From Paracoccus methylovorus (GTDB taxonomy: Bacteria > Pseudomonadota > Alphaproteobacteria > Rhodobacterales > Rhodobacteraceae): a stretch of 64,000 nucleotides of DNA. Shown piece by piece: positions 9,801 through 17,815 of the stretch. Each line of letters starts with the position of its first letter. Position 1 is the first letter of the stretch. A program made the position numbers and the translations under genes. Below the pieces are notes generated by a model that was not told where the DNA came from, ran no database searches, and saw only the letters and a program-made list of their open reading frames with translations. The stretch lies in NCBI RefSeq assembly GCF_016919705.1, contig NZ_CP070368.1, positions 62,001 to 126,000 of the forward strand, given 5' to 3'.

Positions 9801-10334
9801 ACCGAAGCGATCCGCAAGCTGCGTCAGGGAATCGGCAGCCTGAACCGCGAAGGGCGCGAGCGTCTGCTTGCCGCCTTCGACACGGTGAACCGGAACTTTA
9901 CCACGCTTTTCACGCATCTGTTCGGCGGTGGCGAGGCGCGCTTGGTGCTGGTCGAATCCGACGACCCGCTGGAGGCTGGGCTGGAGATCATGTGCCAGCC
10001 TCCGGGCAAGAAGCTTTCGACGCTCAGCCTGCTGTCGGGTGGTGAGCAGACCCTGACCGCTCTGGCGCTGATCTTTGCGGTCTTTCTGGCCAATCCCGCA
10101 CCGATCTGCGTGCTGGACGAGGTGGACGCACCGCTGGACGACGCCAACGTCACCCGCTTTTGCGACCTGATGGACGAAATGACGCGGCGGACCGAGACGC
10201 GCTTTCTTGTGATCACGCACCACGCCGTCACCATGTCGCGCATGGACCGGCTGTTCGGCGTGACCATGGTGGAACAGGGCGTCAGCCAGTTGGTCAGCGT
10301 CGATCTGAAACGTGCGGAAGCTCTGGTGGCCTGA
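6891..10334 (+). CDS. smc: Chromosome segregation ATPase SMC
   Basis: A 1147-aa SMC, the usual size. The head's N-terminal half has Walker A GPNGCGKS (residues 31-38); the C-terminal half has the signature LSGGEQ (about residue 1048) and Walker B VLDEVDAPLDD (about 1074). Between them are two long Ala/Glu/Arg-rich coiled coils separated by a hinge containing GGSILDLVRVARGYETAFG (about 507-525). SMC loads with ScpA/ScpB near origins and aligns the chromosome arms. The start codon is TTG at 6891, giving MRFDRLRLNGFKSF, the conserved SMC beginning; no ATG is available. Very high GC and Ala content also produce long meaningless antisense frames. Confidence 0.97.
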   Translation: MRFDRLRLNGFKSFVDPTDLVIHEGLTGVVGPNGCGKSNLLEALRWVMGENRPTAMRGEGMEDVIFAGTARRSARAHAEVTLTIDNKERLAPAGMNDSDALDITRRITRDAGSAYRINGKEVRARDVQMLFADASTGAHSPALVRQGQISELINAKPKARRRVLEEAAGISGLYQRRHEAELKLNGAEANLTRVDDTLDQLSTQAASLARQARAAARYREIGGALRRAEGVLLYRRWAEADQAKAATAEALREAIRAAAEAEAHARRAIAAREEAEEKLPPLREEEQVAAAILSRATVEREALDEAEARAAQAIQVLLARIAQLDRDIERESALNRDAGEVVERLEWEKRELDKAGHGHEGRLETAGAAADEAADALREVEAKLAELTDESARLAARHQSAERLAHDLRQMQERATRASVEAEAAAARALDTGAEAQAARETAEEAQEIARERVEAAEEALATAEETRTALEAEESTARAIRAEAEGELSALNAEMAAVKRLVERGQTGGSILDLVRVARGYETAFGAALGDDLGAGLAGDGSGWHLLPGYDAPQPLPAGADPLAPHVKGPEALARRLSQVGLVADAATGAAMQTALAPGQRLVTREGDLFRWDGMRVMAGEAASSAALHLQKVNQLAELTEQAGAAQARADAAQDAHQALRDRHLAATEAEKRARDARREAERGLSDAVRAVTRAESELSMAQSRAESARAELARHREDALDARARLAEAERALAELPDRGAAAAALEYARTGVEAARIATLTRRSGLDELRREANARTKRLQEIAKEESGWRLRLDQAGTRAAELAARREQAADELEEAEAQPEILAERRGALTEAEAQVAARLARARAALSAADQALRFAAETEREAERAASDARETRAAREARAEAAIEAEAAARLRIHEEVEATPESLRELLGEVEEIAPDALEDQIARLRQSRDALGAVNLRADEDKRELETERDRLSGEKDDLTEAIRKLRQGIGSLNREGRERLLAAFDTVNRNFTTLFTHLFGGGEARLVLVESDDPLEAGLEIMCQPPGKKLSTLSLLSGGEQTLTALALIFAVFLANPAPICVLDEVDAPLDDANVTRFCDLMDEMTRRTETRFLVITHHAVTMSRMDRLFGVTMVEQGVSQLVSVDLKRAEALVA

Positions 10335-10379
10335 CGCGCAAACCGCTAATGAGCGCGCGATTTCGCGACGGAGAAGATG

Positions 10380-10832
10380 ATGCGAACCTTGGCTCCCCTC
10401 GTGCTGGCGGTATTGTTGCAAGCGCCCGCCGCACAGGCGCAGGTCCTGGGCGATCCCGAGGTGATCCGCCTGATGATGATGGATTTCGGCGTGCCAGCCA
10501 AGCTGAGCACCGACGGCGCCGACGATCCCATGATCGAAAGCCGCATCGATGGCACGAGTTTTCAGGTCTATTTCTATAACTGTGAAAAGGCCTGCGGCGC
10601 GATCCAGTTTTCGGCCGGTTTCGATCTGCACGACGGAATGACCGAAACCATGGCCAATCGCTGGAACCGCGAAAATCGTTTCGGCAAGGTCTGGCTGGAT
10701 GAAACCAGCGATCCCTTCATCGAAATGGATATCGGGGTTGCGGGCGACGGCATTGGGCGCAAGAATTTCGACGATGCGCTGGACACCTGGCGCATCGTGC
10801 TGAGCGATTTTCGCCAATACATCGACTGGTAG
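10380..10832 (+). CDS. YbjN-domain secreted protein
   Basis: About 150 aa with a Sec signal (MRTLAPLVLAVLLQAPAAQA, cut before QVLGD). The mature part resembles YbjN-domain proteins: VIRLMMMDFGVPAKLSTDG, then an EMDIGV strand and a final helix ending FRQYIDW. YbjN domains have a type III secretion-chaperone-like fold and no known catalysis. Two ATGs are in tandem (10377, 10380); the second has better spacing from GGAG. It is the first gene of a run with RidA, GDPD and DUF482 genes, but its own role is unknown. Confidence 0.8.
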   Translation: MRTLAPLVLAVLLQAPAAQAQVLGDPEVIRLMMMDFGVPAKLSTDGADDPMIESRIDGTSFQVYFYNCEKACGAIQFSAGFDLHDGMTETMANRWNRENRFGKVWLDETSDPFIEMDIGVAGDGIGRKNFDDALDTWRIVLSDFRQYIDW

Positions 10833-10841
10833 GAGAAGAGC

Positions 10842-11282
10842 ATGTCCATCGAGACGAAACTGGCCGAACTGGGCATCACCCTGCCTGACGCGCCCGCACC
10901 GGCTGCGAATTACGTCCCCTATGTGATCACGGGCAGCCTGTTGTTCGTTTCGGGCCAGATCAGCCAGACCAAGGGTCGTCTGGGTGACGATCTGGCTGTC
11001 GAAGAGGGCGCCGAGGCCGCGCGCGGCTGCGGTCTGGCGCTGCTGGCGCAGGCACAGGCGGCGCTGGGGTCGCTGGACCGGGTGGCTCGGGTGGTCAAGC
11101 TGACCGGCTTTGTCAACTCCACGCCCGAATTCACCGACCAGCCCGAGGTGATCAACGGCTGTTCGAACCTGATGGTCGAGGTTTTCGGCGACAAGGGCCG
11201 CCACGCCCGCGCCGCCGTTTCGGCTCCCGCCCTGCCGCGCGGCGTCGCGGTCGAGGTCGAGGCGATATTCGAGTTCGCCTGA
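10842..11282 (+). CDS. RidA (YjgF/YER057c) family protein
   Basis: A 146-aa RidA-family protein of the longer subgroup (150-aa type). It shows YVITGSLLFVSGQIS, TGFVNSTPEFTDQPEVINGCSNLM and a C-terminal ARAAVSAPALPRGVAVEVEAIFEF, where the Arg of ARAAV corresponds to the residue that binds the substrate carboxylate in RidA. Family members hydrolyse reactive enamine/imine intermediates from PLP enzymes, but this subgroup is not always active. AGGAG precedes the ATG. Its stop overlaps the next gene's start by one base, so it is co-translated with the GDPD gene. Confidence 0.88.
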   Translation: MSIETKLAELGITLPDAPAPAANYVPYVITGSLLFVSGQISQTKGRLGDDLAVEEGAEAARGCGLALLAQAQAALGSLDRVARVVKLTGFVNSTPEFTDQPEVINGCSNLMVEVFGDKGRHARAAVSAPALPRGVAVEVEAIFEFA

Positions 11283-12037
11283 TGGACCTTCACCCGGATT
11301 TCCTGCGTCTTCCCCTTGCCCATCGCGGGCTGCATGGGCCGGGCGTGCCGGAAAACAGCATGGCGGCCTTTCGTGCCGCCATCGCCGCCGGCTATGGCAT
11401 AGAATGCGACATCCAGCGCGCTGCGGACGGCACGGCGCTGGTATTTCACGACGACGACCTGCCGCGCCTGACCGGGGTCGAGGGGCTGGTCAGCGCCATG
11501 GGGATCGACGCCCTGTCCACCCTGCGCATCATGGGAACCGCCGAGCCCATTCCGACCCTGCGCGAGCTTCTGGACGAAATCGCGGGGCAGGTGCCGCTGC
11601 TCATCGAGATCAAGGATCAGAGCCTGCGGTCCTCGGCCGAGGTGGGAGATTTGCAAGAGCAGGTGGCGCGGCTTCTGGCGGGCTATCCGGGCCCGGTGGC
11701 GGTCATGTCCTTCAACCCTCATGCGGTCGCCGCTTTTCACGCCGCCGCGCCGCAGGTGACGGTTGGGCTGACGACCTGCGGATACGAGGCCGGGGATTGG
11801 CCGACGCTGGATGCAGAGACCCGGAGCCATTTGGCGGCCATTGCCGATTTCGACCGGGTCGGGGCCAGCTTCATTTCGCATGATCGCAATGATCTGGACA
11901 ATCCGGCAGTGACGGCGCTGAAGGCGTGCGATGTACCGGTGCTGTGCTGGACCGTGTGTTCGCCTGCGCAAGAGGCAACTGCCCGCCGTGTCGCCGACAA
12001 TATCACATTCGAGAACTATCTGCCCGCCAAGCCCTGA
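11282..12037 (+). CDS. Glycerophosphodiester phosphodiesterase family protein
   Basis: A 251-aa single-domain GDPD without a signal peptide, so probably cytoplasmic (UgpQ-like). The TIM-barrel catalytic set is visible: HRG near residue 14, PENSMAAF, IECDIQRAADG (metal-binding Glu and Asp) and VFHDDDLPRLTG (second catalytic His). It would hydrolyse glycerophosphodiesters to glycerol-3-phosphate and an alcohol. The ATG overlaps the TGA of the RidA gene (TGATG). The C-terminus ends normally with CWTVCS...NITFENYLP. Confidence 0.9.
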   Translation: MDLHPDFLRLPLAHRGLHGPGVPENSMAAFRAAIAAGYGIECDIQRAADGTALVFHDDDLPRLTGVEGLVSAMGIDALSTLRIMGTAEPIPTLRELLDEIAGQVPLLIEIKDQSLRSSAEVGDLQEQVARLLAGYPGPVAVMSFNPHAVAAFHAAAPQVTVGLTTCGYEAGDWPTLDAETRSHLAAIADFDRVGASFISHDRNDLDNPAVTALKACDVPVLCWTVCSPAQEATARRVADNITFENYLPAKP

Positions 12038-12069
12038 CAATCGCCCCGCCCGCGCCTATGTTTTCCGCC

Positions 12070-13200
12070 ATGAGCGAGCTTGCCGTTTCCGTCCTGCCTG
12101 AAATTTCCGGGATCGACGCCGCCGATTGGGACGGTTGCGGGGCAGGCGCCAACCCCTTTACCACACATCGCTTCCTGTCGGCGCTGGAGCGGTCCGGCTC
12201 GGTCGGCGAGGCAACCGGTTGGCATCCCAGCCATCTGATCGCGCGGCTGGACGGCCGGGTCGCAGGCGTTGCGCCCTGCTACATCAAGACCAACAGTCAG
12301 GGCGAATACATCTTTGACCACGGTTGGGCGCAGGCTTACGAACGCGCGGGCGGGCGCTATTACCCCAAGCTGCAATGTGCCGTGCCCTTTACCCCGGTCA
12401 CTGGCCCGCGGCTGATCGCGGACAGCCCGGCGGTTCAGCAGGCGTTGCTGGCGGCCATGGCGCAATTCGCGCAGCAATCGGGGCTTTCGGGCGCGCATGT
12501 CACCTTTTGCACCGAGGCTGAGGCGCAGTTGGGCGAGGCGGCGGGATTTCTGCCGCGCGCCAGCGAACAGTTCCACTGGCTGAATCAGGGCTATGAGACC
12601 TTCGACGATTTCCTCGCCCAGCTATCCTCGCGCAAGCGCAAGGCCATCCGCAAGGAACGCGAGCGGGCGCAAGCTTTCGGCGGCACCATTCGCAGCCTGA
12701 CGGGGGACCGGATCCAGCCCGCGCATTGGGATGCATTCTGGGCTTTCTATCAGGACACGGGCGGGCGCAAATGGGGCCGGCCCTATCTGACACGGGCCTT
12801 TTTCGACATCCTGCACCAGACCATGCGCGACGACTGCCTGCTGGTTCTGGCCGAGCGCGACGGCCGCCCCATTGCCGGCGCGCTGAACCTGATCGGGCCG
12901 GACGGGCTTTACGGCCGTTATTGGGGCTGCACCGAGGATCACCCGTTCCTGCATTTCGAACTTTGCTATCATCAGGCCATCGACTGGGCCATTACCCATC
13001 GCCTGCCGCGGGTCGAGGCCGGGGCGCAGGGCGAACACAAGCTGGCGCGGGGCTATATGCCCACCCAGACCCATTCGCTGCATTGGGTCGCCGACCGCGG
13101 CTTTCACAAGGCCATTGCCGCCTATCTGCAACATGAACGCGAGGCGGTCGGGGAAGAGATGGAGATCCTGTCCGAGTTGGGCCCGTTTCGTCGCGGCTAG
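12070..13200 (+). CDS. DUF482 / GNAT-like protein (COG3146)
   Basis: A 376-aa protein of the DUF482 family, distant GNAT-fold proteins annotated as peptidogalycan biosynthesis/recognition. Diagnostic parts are NPFTTHRFLSALE, YYPKLQCAVPFTPVTGPR, SSRKRKAIRKERERA, YGRYWGC and a C-terminal GAQGEHKLARGYMPT. By family it transfers an acyl or aminoacyl group, but no member has a firmly established reaction. Start is 12070 (MSELAVSV) or 12058 (MFSAMSEL); neither has a strong ribosome-binding site. Its stop shares CTAG with the convergent gene. Confidence 0.85.
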   Translation: MSELAVSVLPEISGIDAADWDGCGAGANPFTTHRFLSALERSGSVGEATGWHPSHLIARLDGRVAGVAPCYIKTNSQGEYIFDHGWAQAYERAGGRYYPKLQCAVPFTPVTGPRLIADSPAVQQALLAAMAQFAQQSGLSGAHVTFCTEAEAQLGEAAGFLPRASEQFHWLNQGYETFDDFLAQLSSRKRKAIRKERERAQAFGGTIRSLTGDRIQPAHWDAFWAFYQDTGGRKWGRPYLTRAFFDILHQTMRDDCLLVLAERDGRPIAGALNLIGPDGLYGRYWGCTEDHPFLHFELCYHQAIDWAITHRLPRVEAGAQGEHKLARGYMPTQTHSLHWVADRGFHKAIAAYLQHEREAVGEEMEILSELGPFRRG

Positions 13201-13988
13201 GCGCGCTTGACCAACCGGAACGCGGCCGATGCGCCCCAGCCTGCCGCCACTGCGATCGCCAGCGACATGATGCCATAGATGAACGGTTTTTCCAGCGCGA
13301 GACGATAAAGCCAGCGTTCCAGCCCGACCTTGCGCACCTCGATCGGGGCGCGGAAGGTGTCCATGACCATGCCGTCGCGCAACAGGAAGATGCGGGTGCT
13401 GTATATGCCCTCGACCAGATTGGCGGGCAGCCGGACATCGGCGCGGAACAGGGTCTGCTCGGCCAGATGCACGGCGCCGTCGTCCAGCCGGTAAACATCG
13501 GCTGCGTGGCGCAGGCGGATCAACGCCTCGGTATAGGGCACGGCGTCCTCGACCTCCATCGGGCCGGAAAAGGCGCGCATCGCCAGCGGGATCGAGATCC
13601 GGTGACGCTGATCCTCGGCCGGGGGAAGGATCTGGTGCAGGGGCCGCGTCGTCGTCACCACGTAAAAGCTGGGCGCCGCACCGATGCTGACCCGTCCGGT
13701 ATTGACCCACACGCCAAGCCGGCGTTCCTTGTGGCGCACGGTCAGTGCCTGAACCGGGCCTTCCAGCGTGACGATCACCTCCAGCGGCTTGCCCGACGGG
13801 ATCGGGGTTTCGCGCTTGATGGCGCCATAGATGATGATCTCGGACCCGTCGAAACTGGTGGTGATATCCACATCGTCGCGCGACAGCCCGGCGACGATCT
13901 GTTCGGCCGCGGGGGCAGGTGCCTGCGCCTTCAGCGGCAGGGCCAGCAGGATCAGCGCGAAAAGGGGGGAAAGCACGCGGCGGATCAT
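13197..13988 (-). CDS. TIGR02186 family membrane-anchored periplasmic protein
   Basis: A 263-aa protein with an N-terminal signal (LFALILLALPLKAQA), a periplasmic beta-rich domain and one C-terminal membrane helix (IYGIMSLAIAVAAGWGASAAF) before a short basic tail. FDGSEIIIYGAIKRE and WVNTGRVSIGAAPSFYVV identify the alphaproteobacterial TIGR02186 family. It nearly always follows a TauE/SafE exporter, as here, with a 4-base overlap, which suggests it is an accessory of that transporter. Function otherwise unknown. Confidence 0.88.
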   Translation of the reverse strand: MIRRVLSPLFALILLALPLKAQAPAPAAEQIVAGLSRDDVDITTSFDGSEIIIYGAIKRETPIPSGKPLEVIVTLEGPVQALTVRHKERRLGVWVNTGRVSIGAAPSFYVVTTTRPLHQILPPAEDQRHRISIPLAMRAFSGPMEVEDAVPYTEALIRLRHAADVYRLDDGAVHLAEQTLFRADVRLPANLVEGIYSTRIFLLRDGMVMDTFRAPIEVRKVGLERWLYRLALEKPFIYGIMSLAIAVAAGWGASAAFRLVKRA

Positions 13989-14908
13989 CGCAATATCCCC
14001 ACCGTGACCGAATAAAGCTCGTCCGGGGGCAGGAACAGATCCAGTGCCAGCTTGCCGCAAACGGCCAGCACCAGCAGCGCCAGCAGGATGCGCAATTGCT
14101 CGGCCCTCAGCCGCGCGCCCAGATGCGTGCCGATCTGCGCGCCCGTGACGCCGCCGACGATCAAAAGCACCGCCAGCATCACATCCACCGTGTTCGAGGA
14201 GACGGCATGCATCAGCGTGGTATAGGCCGACAGGAAAGTGATCTGAAACAGCGAGGTGCCGATGACCACCTTGGTCGGCATCCCCAGCAGATAGATCATC
14301 GCCGGCACCATGATGAAGCCGCCGCCGACGCCCATGATCGCGGCCAGCACACCCACGGCGGCCCCGACCATCAGCACCGGGATCGAGCTGATATAAAGCC
14401 CCGAGGCGCGGAACTTCATCTTCATCGGCCATTTATGCACCCAGCCGTGCTGGTGGCGGCGCATCGGCTTGATCGGCCCGCTGCGGCGCGAGCGGTGCAG
14501 CGCGCGCAGGCTTTCCTGCAACATCATCGCGCCGATCAGTCCCAGAAAGATGACATAGCAAAGCTGCACCACCAGATCGACCTGGCCCAGCCGCGACAGC
14601 ATGTTGAACAGCAAAACCCCGGCCGAAGACCCGACCAGACCGCCGGCCAACAGCACCCAGCCCATGCGGAAATCCACGGTCTTGCGCTTTACATGCGCCA
14701 ACACCCCGGAAAAGGACGAGGCCACGACCTGATTGGCGCCGGTTGCCACTGCGATGGCGGGCGGAATGCCGATAAAGAACAGCAGCGGCGTGATCAGGAA
14801 GCCGCCGCCGACGCCGAACAGGCCCGACATCAGTCCGACGATACCGCCAAGACCGATCAGCGTCAGTGCATTGACCGCCACCTCGGCGATGGGAAGATAG
14901 ATTTGCAT
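13985..14908 (-). CDS. TauE/SafE-family sulfite or organosulfonate exporter
   Basis: A 307-aa polytopic membrane protein. The two-fold repeat is clear: GLMSGLFGVGGGFLITPLLFF in the N-terminal half and AAIMGVGGGFIMVPAMIYLLG in the C-terminal half, separated by a basic cytoplasmic loop (about residues 135-165, rich in Arg, His and Lys). Relatives export sulfite, sulfoacetate or other small anions. The linked TIGR02186 gene starts inside its last codon. It is divergent from surE across about 190 bases that hold no gene. Confidence 0.9.
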   Translation of the reverse strand: MQIYLPIAEVAVNALTLIGLGGIVGLMSGLFGVGGGFLITPLLFFIGIPPAIAVATGANQVVASSFSGVLAHVKRKTVDFRMGWVLLAGGLVGSSAGVLLFNMLSRLGQVDLVVQLCYVIFLGLIGAMMLQESLRALHRSRRSGPIKPMRRHQHGWVHKWPMKMKFRASGLYISSIPVLMVGAAVGVLAAIMGVGGGFIMVPAMIYLLGMPTKVVIGTSLFQITFLSAYTTLMHAVSSNTVDVMLAVLLIVGGVTGAQIGTHLGARLRAEQLRILLALLVLAVCGKLALDLFLPPDELYSVTVGILR

Positions 14909-15099
14909 GTCCTGCCCGGCTTATTGCCTTATCCGGATGCTGCCCCGGCCACAGCCCTGCGTCAAACGCTTCCATGGCCGTTCCCGCGGGTTGTCGCAAG
15001 CCTGTGGCGCGGATAAAGCAGATGTGAAGGGCAGATATCGGCAAAGTCGCGGGCGACACGGGATAATGGCCCATCGCAACGGGCCGGACAGGGAAGATC

Positions 15100-15894
15100 A
15101 TGCGCATTCTGATTACCAATGACGACGGCATCAACGCACCGGGGCTTGAGACGCTGGAGGCCATCGCAACCGAGGTGGCGGGGCCGGACGGCGAGGTCTG
15201 GATCGTCGCCCCGGCCTTCGAGCAATCCGGGGTCGCGCATTGCATAAGCTATGTCCACCCGACGCTGATCGCCGAGTTGGGACCGCGCCGGTTTGCCGCC
15301 GAAGGGACGCCCGCCGATTGCGTGCTGGCCGCCATCGCCGACGTGATGCGCGACAACCCGCCCGATCTGGTGCTGTCCGGCGTCAACCGCGGCAACAACT
15401 CGGGCGAGAACGTGATGTATTCCGGCACCGTGGGCGGCGCGATGGAGGCCGCGCTGCAGGGTCTGCCCGCCGTTGCCCTGTCGCAATACATGGGCCAACG
15501 CACCGCTGCGCTTGACGATCCGTTCGAGGCGGCGCGGGTGCATGGTCCGCGGCTGATCCGGCAGTTGCTGGATTATGGTGACTGGACCTCGGACCAGGAT
15601 TTCCGGTTGTTCTACAATATCAACTTCCCGCCCTGCGATGCGGCCGGGGTGAAGGGGACGCGGGTCGCGCCCCAAGGGCGCCGGCAGGGCGTCCGTTTCG
15701 AGGTTGAGCCCTATCACGCGCCCAATGGGCGACGGTTCCTGTGGGTTTTGGGCGGTTCGCAGACCGCATCGGCCACACCAGAGAGTGACGTGGACGCAAA
15801 CATGCGCGACTATATCTCGTTGACGCCGATGCGGCCGGACCTGACCTGTCACAAGACCCTGGCCGAATTGCGCGGCGTTCTCGAAGAGGGCTGA
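15100..15894 (+). CDS. surE: 5'/3'-nucleotidase SurE
   Basis: A 264-aa SurE, a cytoplasmic metal-dependent phosphatase acting on nucleoside 5'- and 3'-monophosphates (EC 3.1.3.5/3.1.3.6). The N-terminus [15 protein letters not shown] holds the metal-binding Asp8-Asp9, and [25 protein letters not shown] is the conserved active-site loop. It heads a surE-pcm-nlpD-like cluster, an order also seen in E. coli and many proteobacteria. A small inverted repeat (GGCCC/GGGCC) lies 15 bases before the ATG. Confidence 0.97.
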   Translation: MRILITNDDGINAPGLETLEAIATEVAGPDGEVWIVAPAFEQSGVAHCISYVHPTLIAELGPRRFAAEGTPADCVLAAIADVMRDNPPDLVLSGVNRGNNSGENVMYSGTVGGAMEAALQGLPAVALSQYMGQRTAALDDPFEAARVHGPRLIRQLLDYGDWTSDQDFRLFYNINFPPCDAAGVKGTRVAPQGRRQGVRFEVEPYHAPNGRRFLWVLGGSQTASATPESDVDANMRDYISLTPMRPDLTCHKTLAELRGVLEEG

Positions 15895-15900
15895 GCGAAA

Positions 15901-16551
15901 ATGAGCGATGATCCCGAGACTGCCGAACGCAAGATGCGCTTCCTGTTCGCATTGCGGCAGCGCGGGGTCACCGATCCTCGGGTGCTGGAGGCCATGGAGC
16001 GTATCGACCGCGGCGAATTCGTCCGCGGTCATTTCGAGGATCGCGCCTATGACGACACGCCCCTGCCCATTCCTTGCGGCCAGACCATCAGCCAGCCCTC
16101 GGTCGTGGGGCTGATGACGCAGGCGCTGGAGGTCGGGCCGCGCGACAAGGTGCTGGAGATCGGCACCGGCTCGGGTTACCAGGCGGCGGTTCTGTCGCTG
16201 TTGTGCCGCCGGGTCTATACCATCGACCGCCATCGCCGGCTGGTGGCCGAGGGCGAGGCGCTGTTTCGCCATCTGGGACTGCCCAACATCACCGCCTTGG
16301 TTGCAGACGGCTCGCGCGGGTTGCCCGAGCAGGCGCCGTTTGATCGCATTATGGTGACGGCGGCCGCAGAGGATCCGCCCGGCCCGCTCTTGGCGCAGTT
16401 GAAGATCGGCGGTATCATGGTGGTGCCGGTCGGACAGTCGGATGCTGTCCAGACGCTGATCCGCGTGCGTCGCGGTGAAGACGGCTTTGATTATGACGAA
16501 TTGCGGCAGGTGCGTTTTGTGCCGCTGGTCGAGGGGTTGGGACAAACATGA
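15901..16551 (+). CDS. pcm: Protein-L-isoaspartate O-methyltransferase
   Basis: A 216-aa class I SAM-dependent methyltransferase that starts repair of isoaspartyl residues in aged proteins. Motif I is [15 protein letters not shown] and the PCMT signature [26 protein letters not shown] is intact. It begins six bases after surE and belongs to the same operon. A second, more divergent paralog lies at 20037-20690 on the other strand. Confidence 0.96.
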   Translation: MSDDPETAERKMRFLFALRQRGVTDPRVLEAMERIDRGEFVRGHFEDRAYDDTPLPIPCGQTISQPSVVGLMTQALEVGPRDKVLEIGTGSGYQAAVLSLLCRRVYTIDRHRRLVAEGEALFRHLGLPNITALVADGSRGLPEQAPFDRIMVTAAAEDPPGPLLAQLKIGGIMVVPVGQSDAVQTLIRVRRGEDGFDYDELRQVRFVPLVEGLGQT

Positions 16552-16582
16552 CCCCCGGCCGTCCAGAGTGAGGAACGGGCAG

Positions 16583-17752
16583 ATGATCAAGATCAGGCAG
16601 TTGGCGTTGGCCGCCGGCGCTGCGGCGATTCTGGTATCCTGTGGGCCGCAGGGCGGCCTGGATTTCAGCAACTTCGATCCCGACCTGCGTCGCTGGGGCG
16701 GAACCGGGCTGGACACGGCCGAGGCCGCTGCGCGGGCCCAGCCGCGACCGGCGCCGGACCAGCGCGGTGTGATCTCTTATCCCGGCTATCAAGTCGCCAT
16801 TGCCCGCCAGGGCGATACGGCCGCGACCATTGCTGCCCGGCTGGGGCTGAATGCCGCCGAATTGGCCAGATACAATGCCATCGAGGCCAATACTGTCCTG
16901 AACGCGGGGGCAGTTGTCGCCCTGCCACGTCGCGTCGCGGCCGGGACTTCGACGGCGGCGCCGGTTTTGTCGTCCACCGGCCAGGTCAGTGATCCTTTTG
17001 CCGGTCAGGGTATGAAGCAACCCGACGTGCCTGCGGTTGCGGGCGCGGGAACCGTGACTTCGCAGACCCTGCCCGCCTCCAGCCAACCCAAGCAGCATGT
17101 CGTCGCATCCGGTGAAACCGCTTGGTCCATCGCTCGCAAATATAACGTCTCGGCCAATGATCTGGCGCAATGGAACGGGCTGACGCAGGATATGACCCTG
17201 CGCGTTGGCCAGCGCCTGTTGATCCCCGTGGCTGGGCAAAGCCGGCCGGCCACGGCGGTCGTGACCGCACCGGGAACCGGAAGCCCGACCCCGAGCCCCC
17301 CTTCTGCTGCCGCGCCCTTGCCAAACGAGCAGACAGCGCCTGCCGCCAGCGCGGTTAACAAGCCTTCCAGCCCCGATCTGGGCAAGACCCGGACCGCAGC
17401 TTCGGGCAACGGCAAGTTCCGTATGCCTGCCAATGGTGCGATCATCCGCACCTATCAGAAGGGCAAGAACGACGGCATCGATATTTCTGCTGCGCCAGGC
17501 AGCACGGTTTCAGCCGCCGGCAGTGGAACGGTTGCTGCGATCACCCGCGACACCGACCAAGTGCCGATCGTCGTTGTCCGGCACGATGGCAATCTGATGA
17601 CCGTCTATGCCGGTCTTGAGGATGTCACCGTGACCAAGGGGCAGTCGGTCAGCGCCGGAACCGCGCTGGGCAAGACCCGCAGCCAGGGCGTAGTGCACTT
17701 CGAGGTGCGCAACGGGTTCGATAGCGTCGATCCCGAGAAATATTTGAATTAG
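16583..17752 (+). CDS. nlpD: NlpD-like LysM/LytM lipoprotein, probable amidase activator
   Basis: A 389-aa lipoprotein with lipobox ILVSC, two LysM domains (about residues 70-115 and 170-218), a Pro/Ala/Ser-rich linker and a C-terminal M23/LytM domain. The M23 zinc ligands are mostly lost: the first His is Asn (KNDGIDIS), the YAHL His is Gly (YAGL) and HLH is reduced to VVHFEV. Loss of these residues is typical of NlpD/EnvC-type activators of cell-wall amidases, so an enzyme role is unlikely. The start at 16583 follows AGGAACGGGC and gives a proper lipoprotein signal. It is the third gene of surE-pcm-nlpD. Confidence 0.88.
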   Translation: MIKIRQLALAAGAAAILVSCGPQGGLDFSNFDPDLRRWGGTGLDTAEAAARAQPRPAPDQRGVISYPGYQVAIARQGDTAATIAARLGLNAAELARYNAIEANTVLNAGAVVALPRRVAAGTSTAAPVLSSTGQVSDPFAGQGMKQPDVPAVAGAGTVTSQTLPASSQPKQHVVASGETAWSIARKYNVSANDLAQWNGLTQDMTLRVGQRLLIPVAGQSRPATAVVTAPGTGSPTPSPPSAAAPLPNEQTAPAASAVNKPSSPDLGKTRTAASGNGKFRMPANGAIIRTYQKGKNDGIDISAAPGSTVSAAGSGTVAAITRDTDQVPIVVVRHDGNLMTVYAGLEDVTVTKGQSVSAGTALGKTRSQGVVHFEVRNGFDSVDPEKYLN

Positions 17753-17778
17753 GCACCCTTGCGCTGCCAAGCATGACT

Positions 17779-17799
17779 GGCAAGCCTGTGCGGCTTGCC
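17779..17799. terminator. Hairpin between convergent genes, no U-tract
   Basis: Perfect 8-base arms GGCAAGCC/GGCTTGCC with a 5-base loop lie between the NlpD-like gene and the convergent PopZ-like gene. Neither side has a T-run, so it may end or stabilise transcripts of both rather than act as a classical terminator. Confidence 0.45.
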
Positions 17800-17815
17800 C
17801 AGCGGGGTGGCAGGT

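Noticed and set aside
8517..11204. Open frame of 895 codons on the minus strand opposite smc
   Set aside because: It is the mirror of Ala/Glu/Arg-rich, GC-rich smc codons. It has no family resemblance and extends across neighbouring plus-strand genes.
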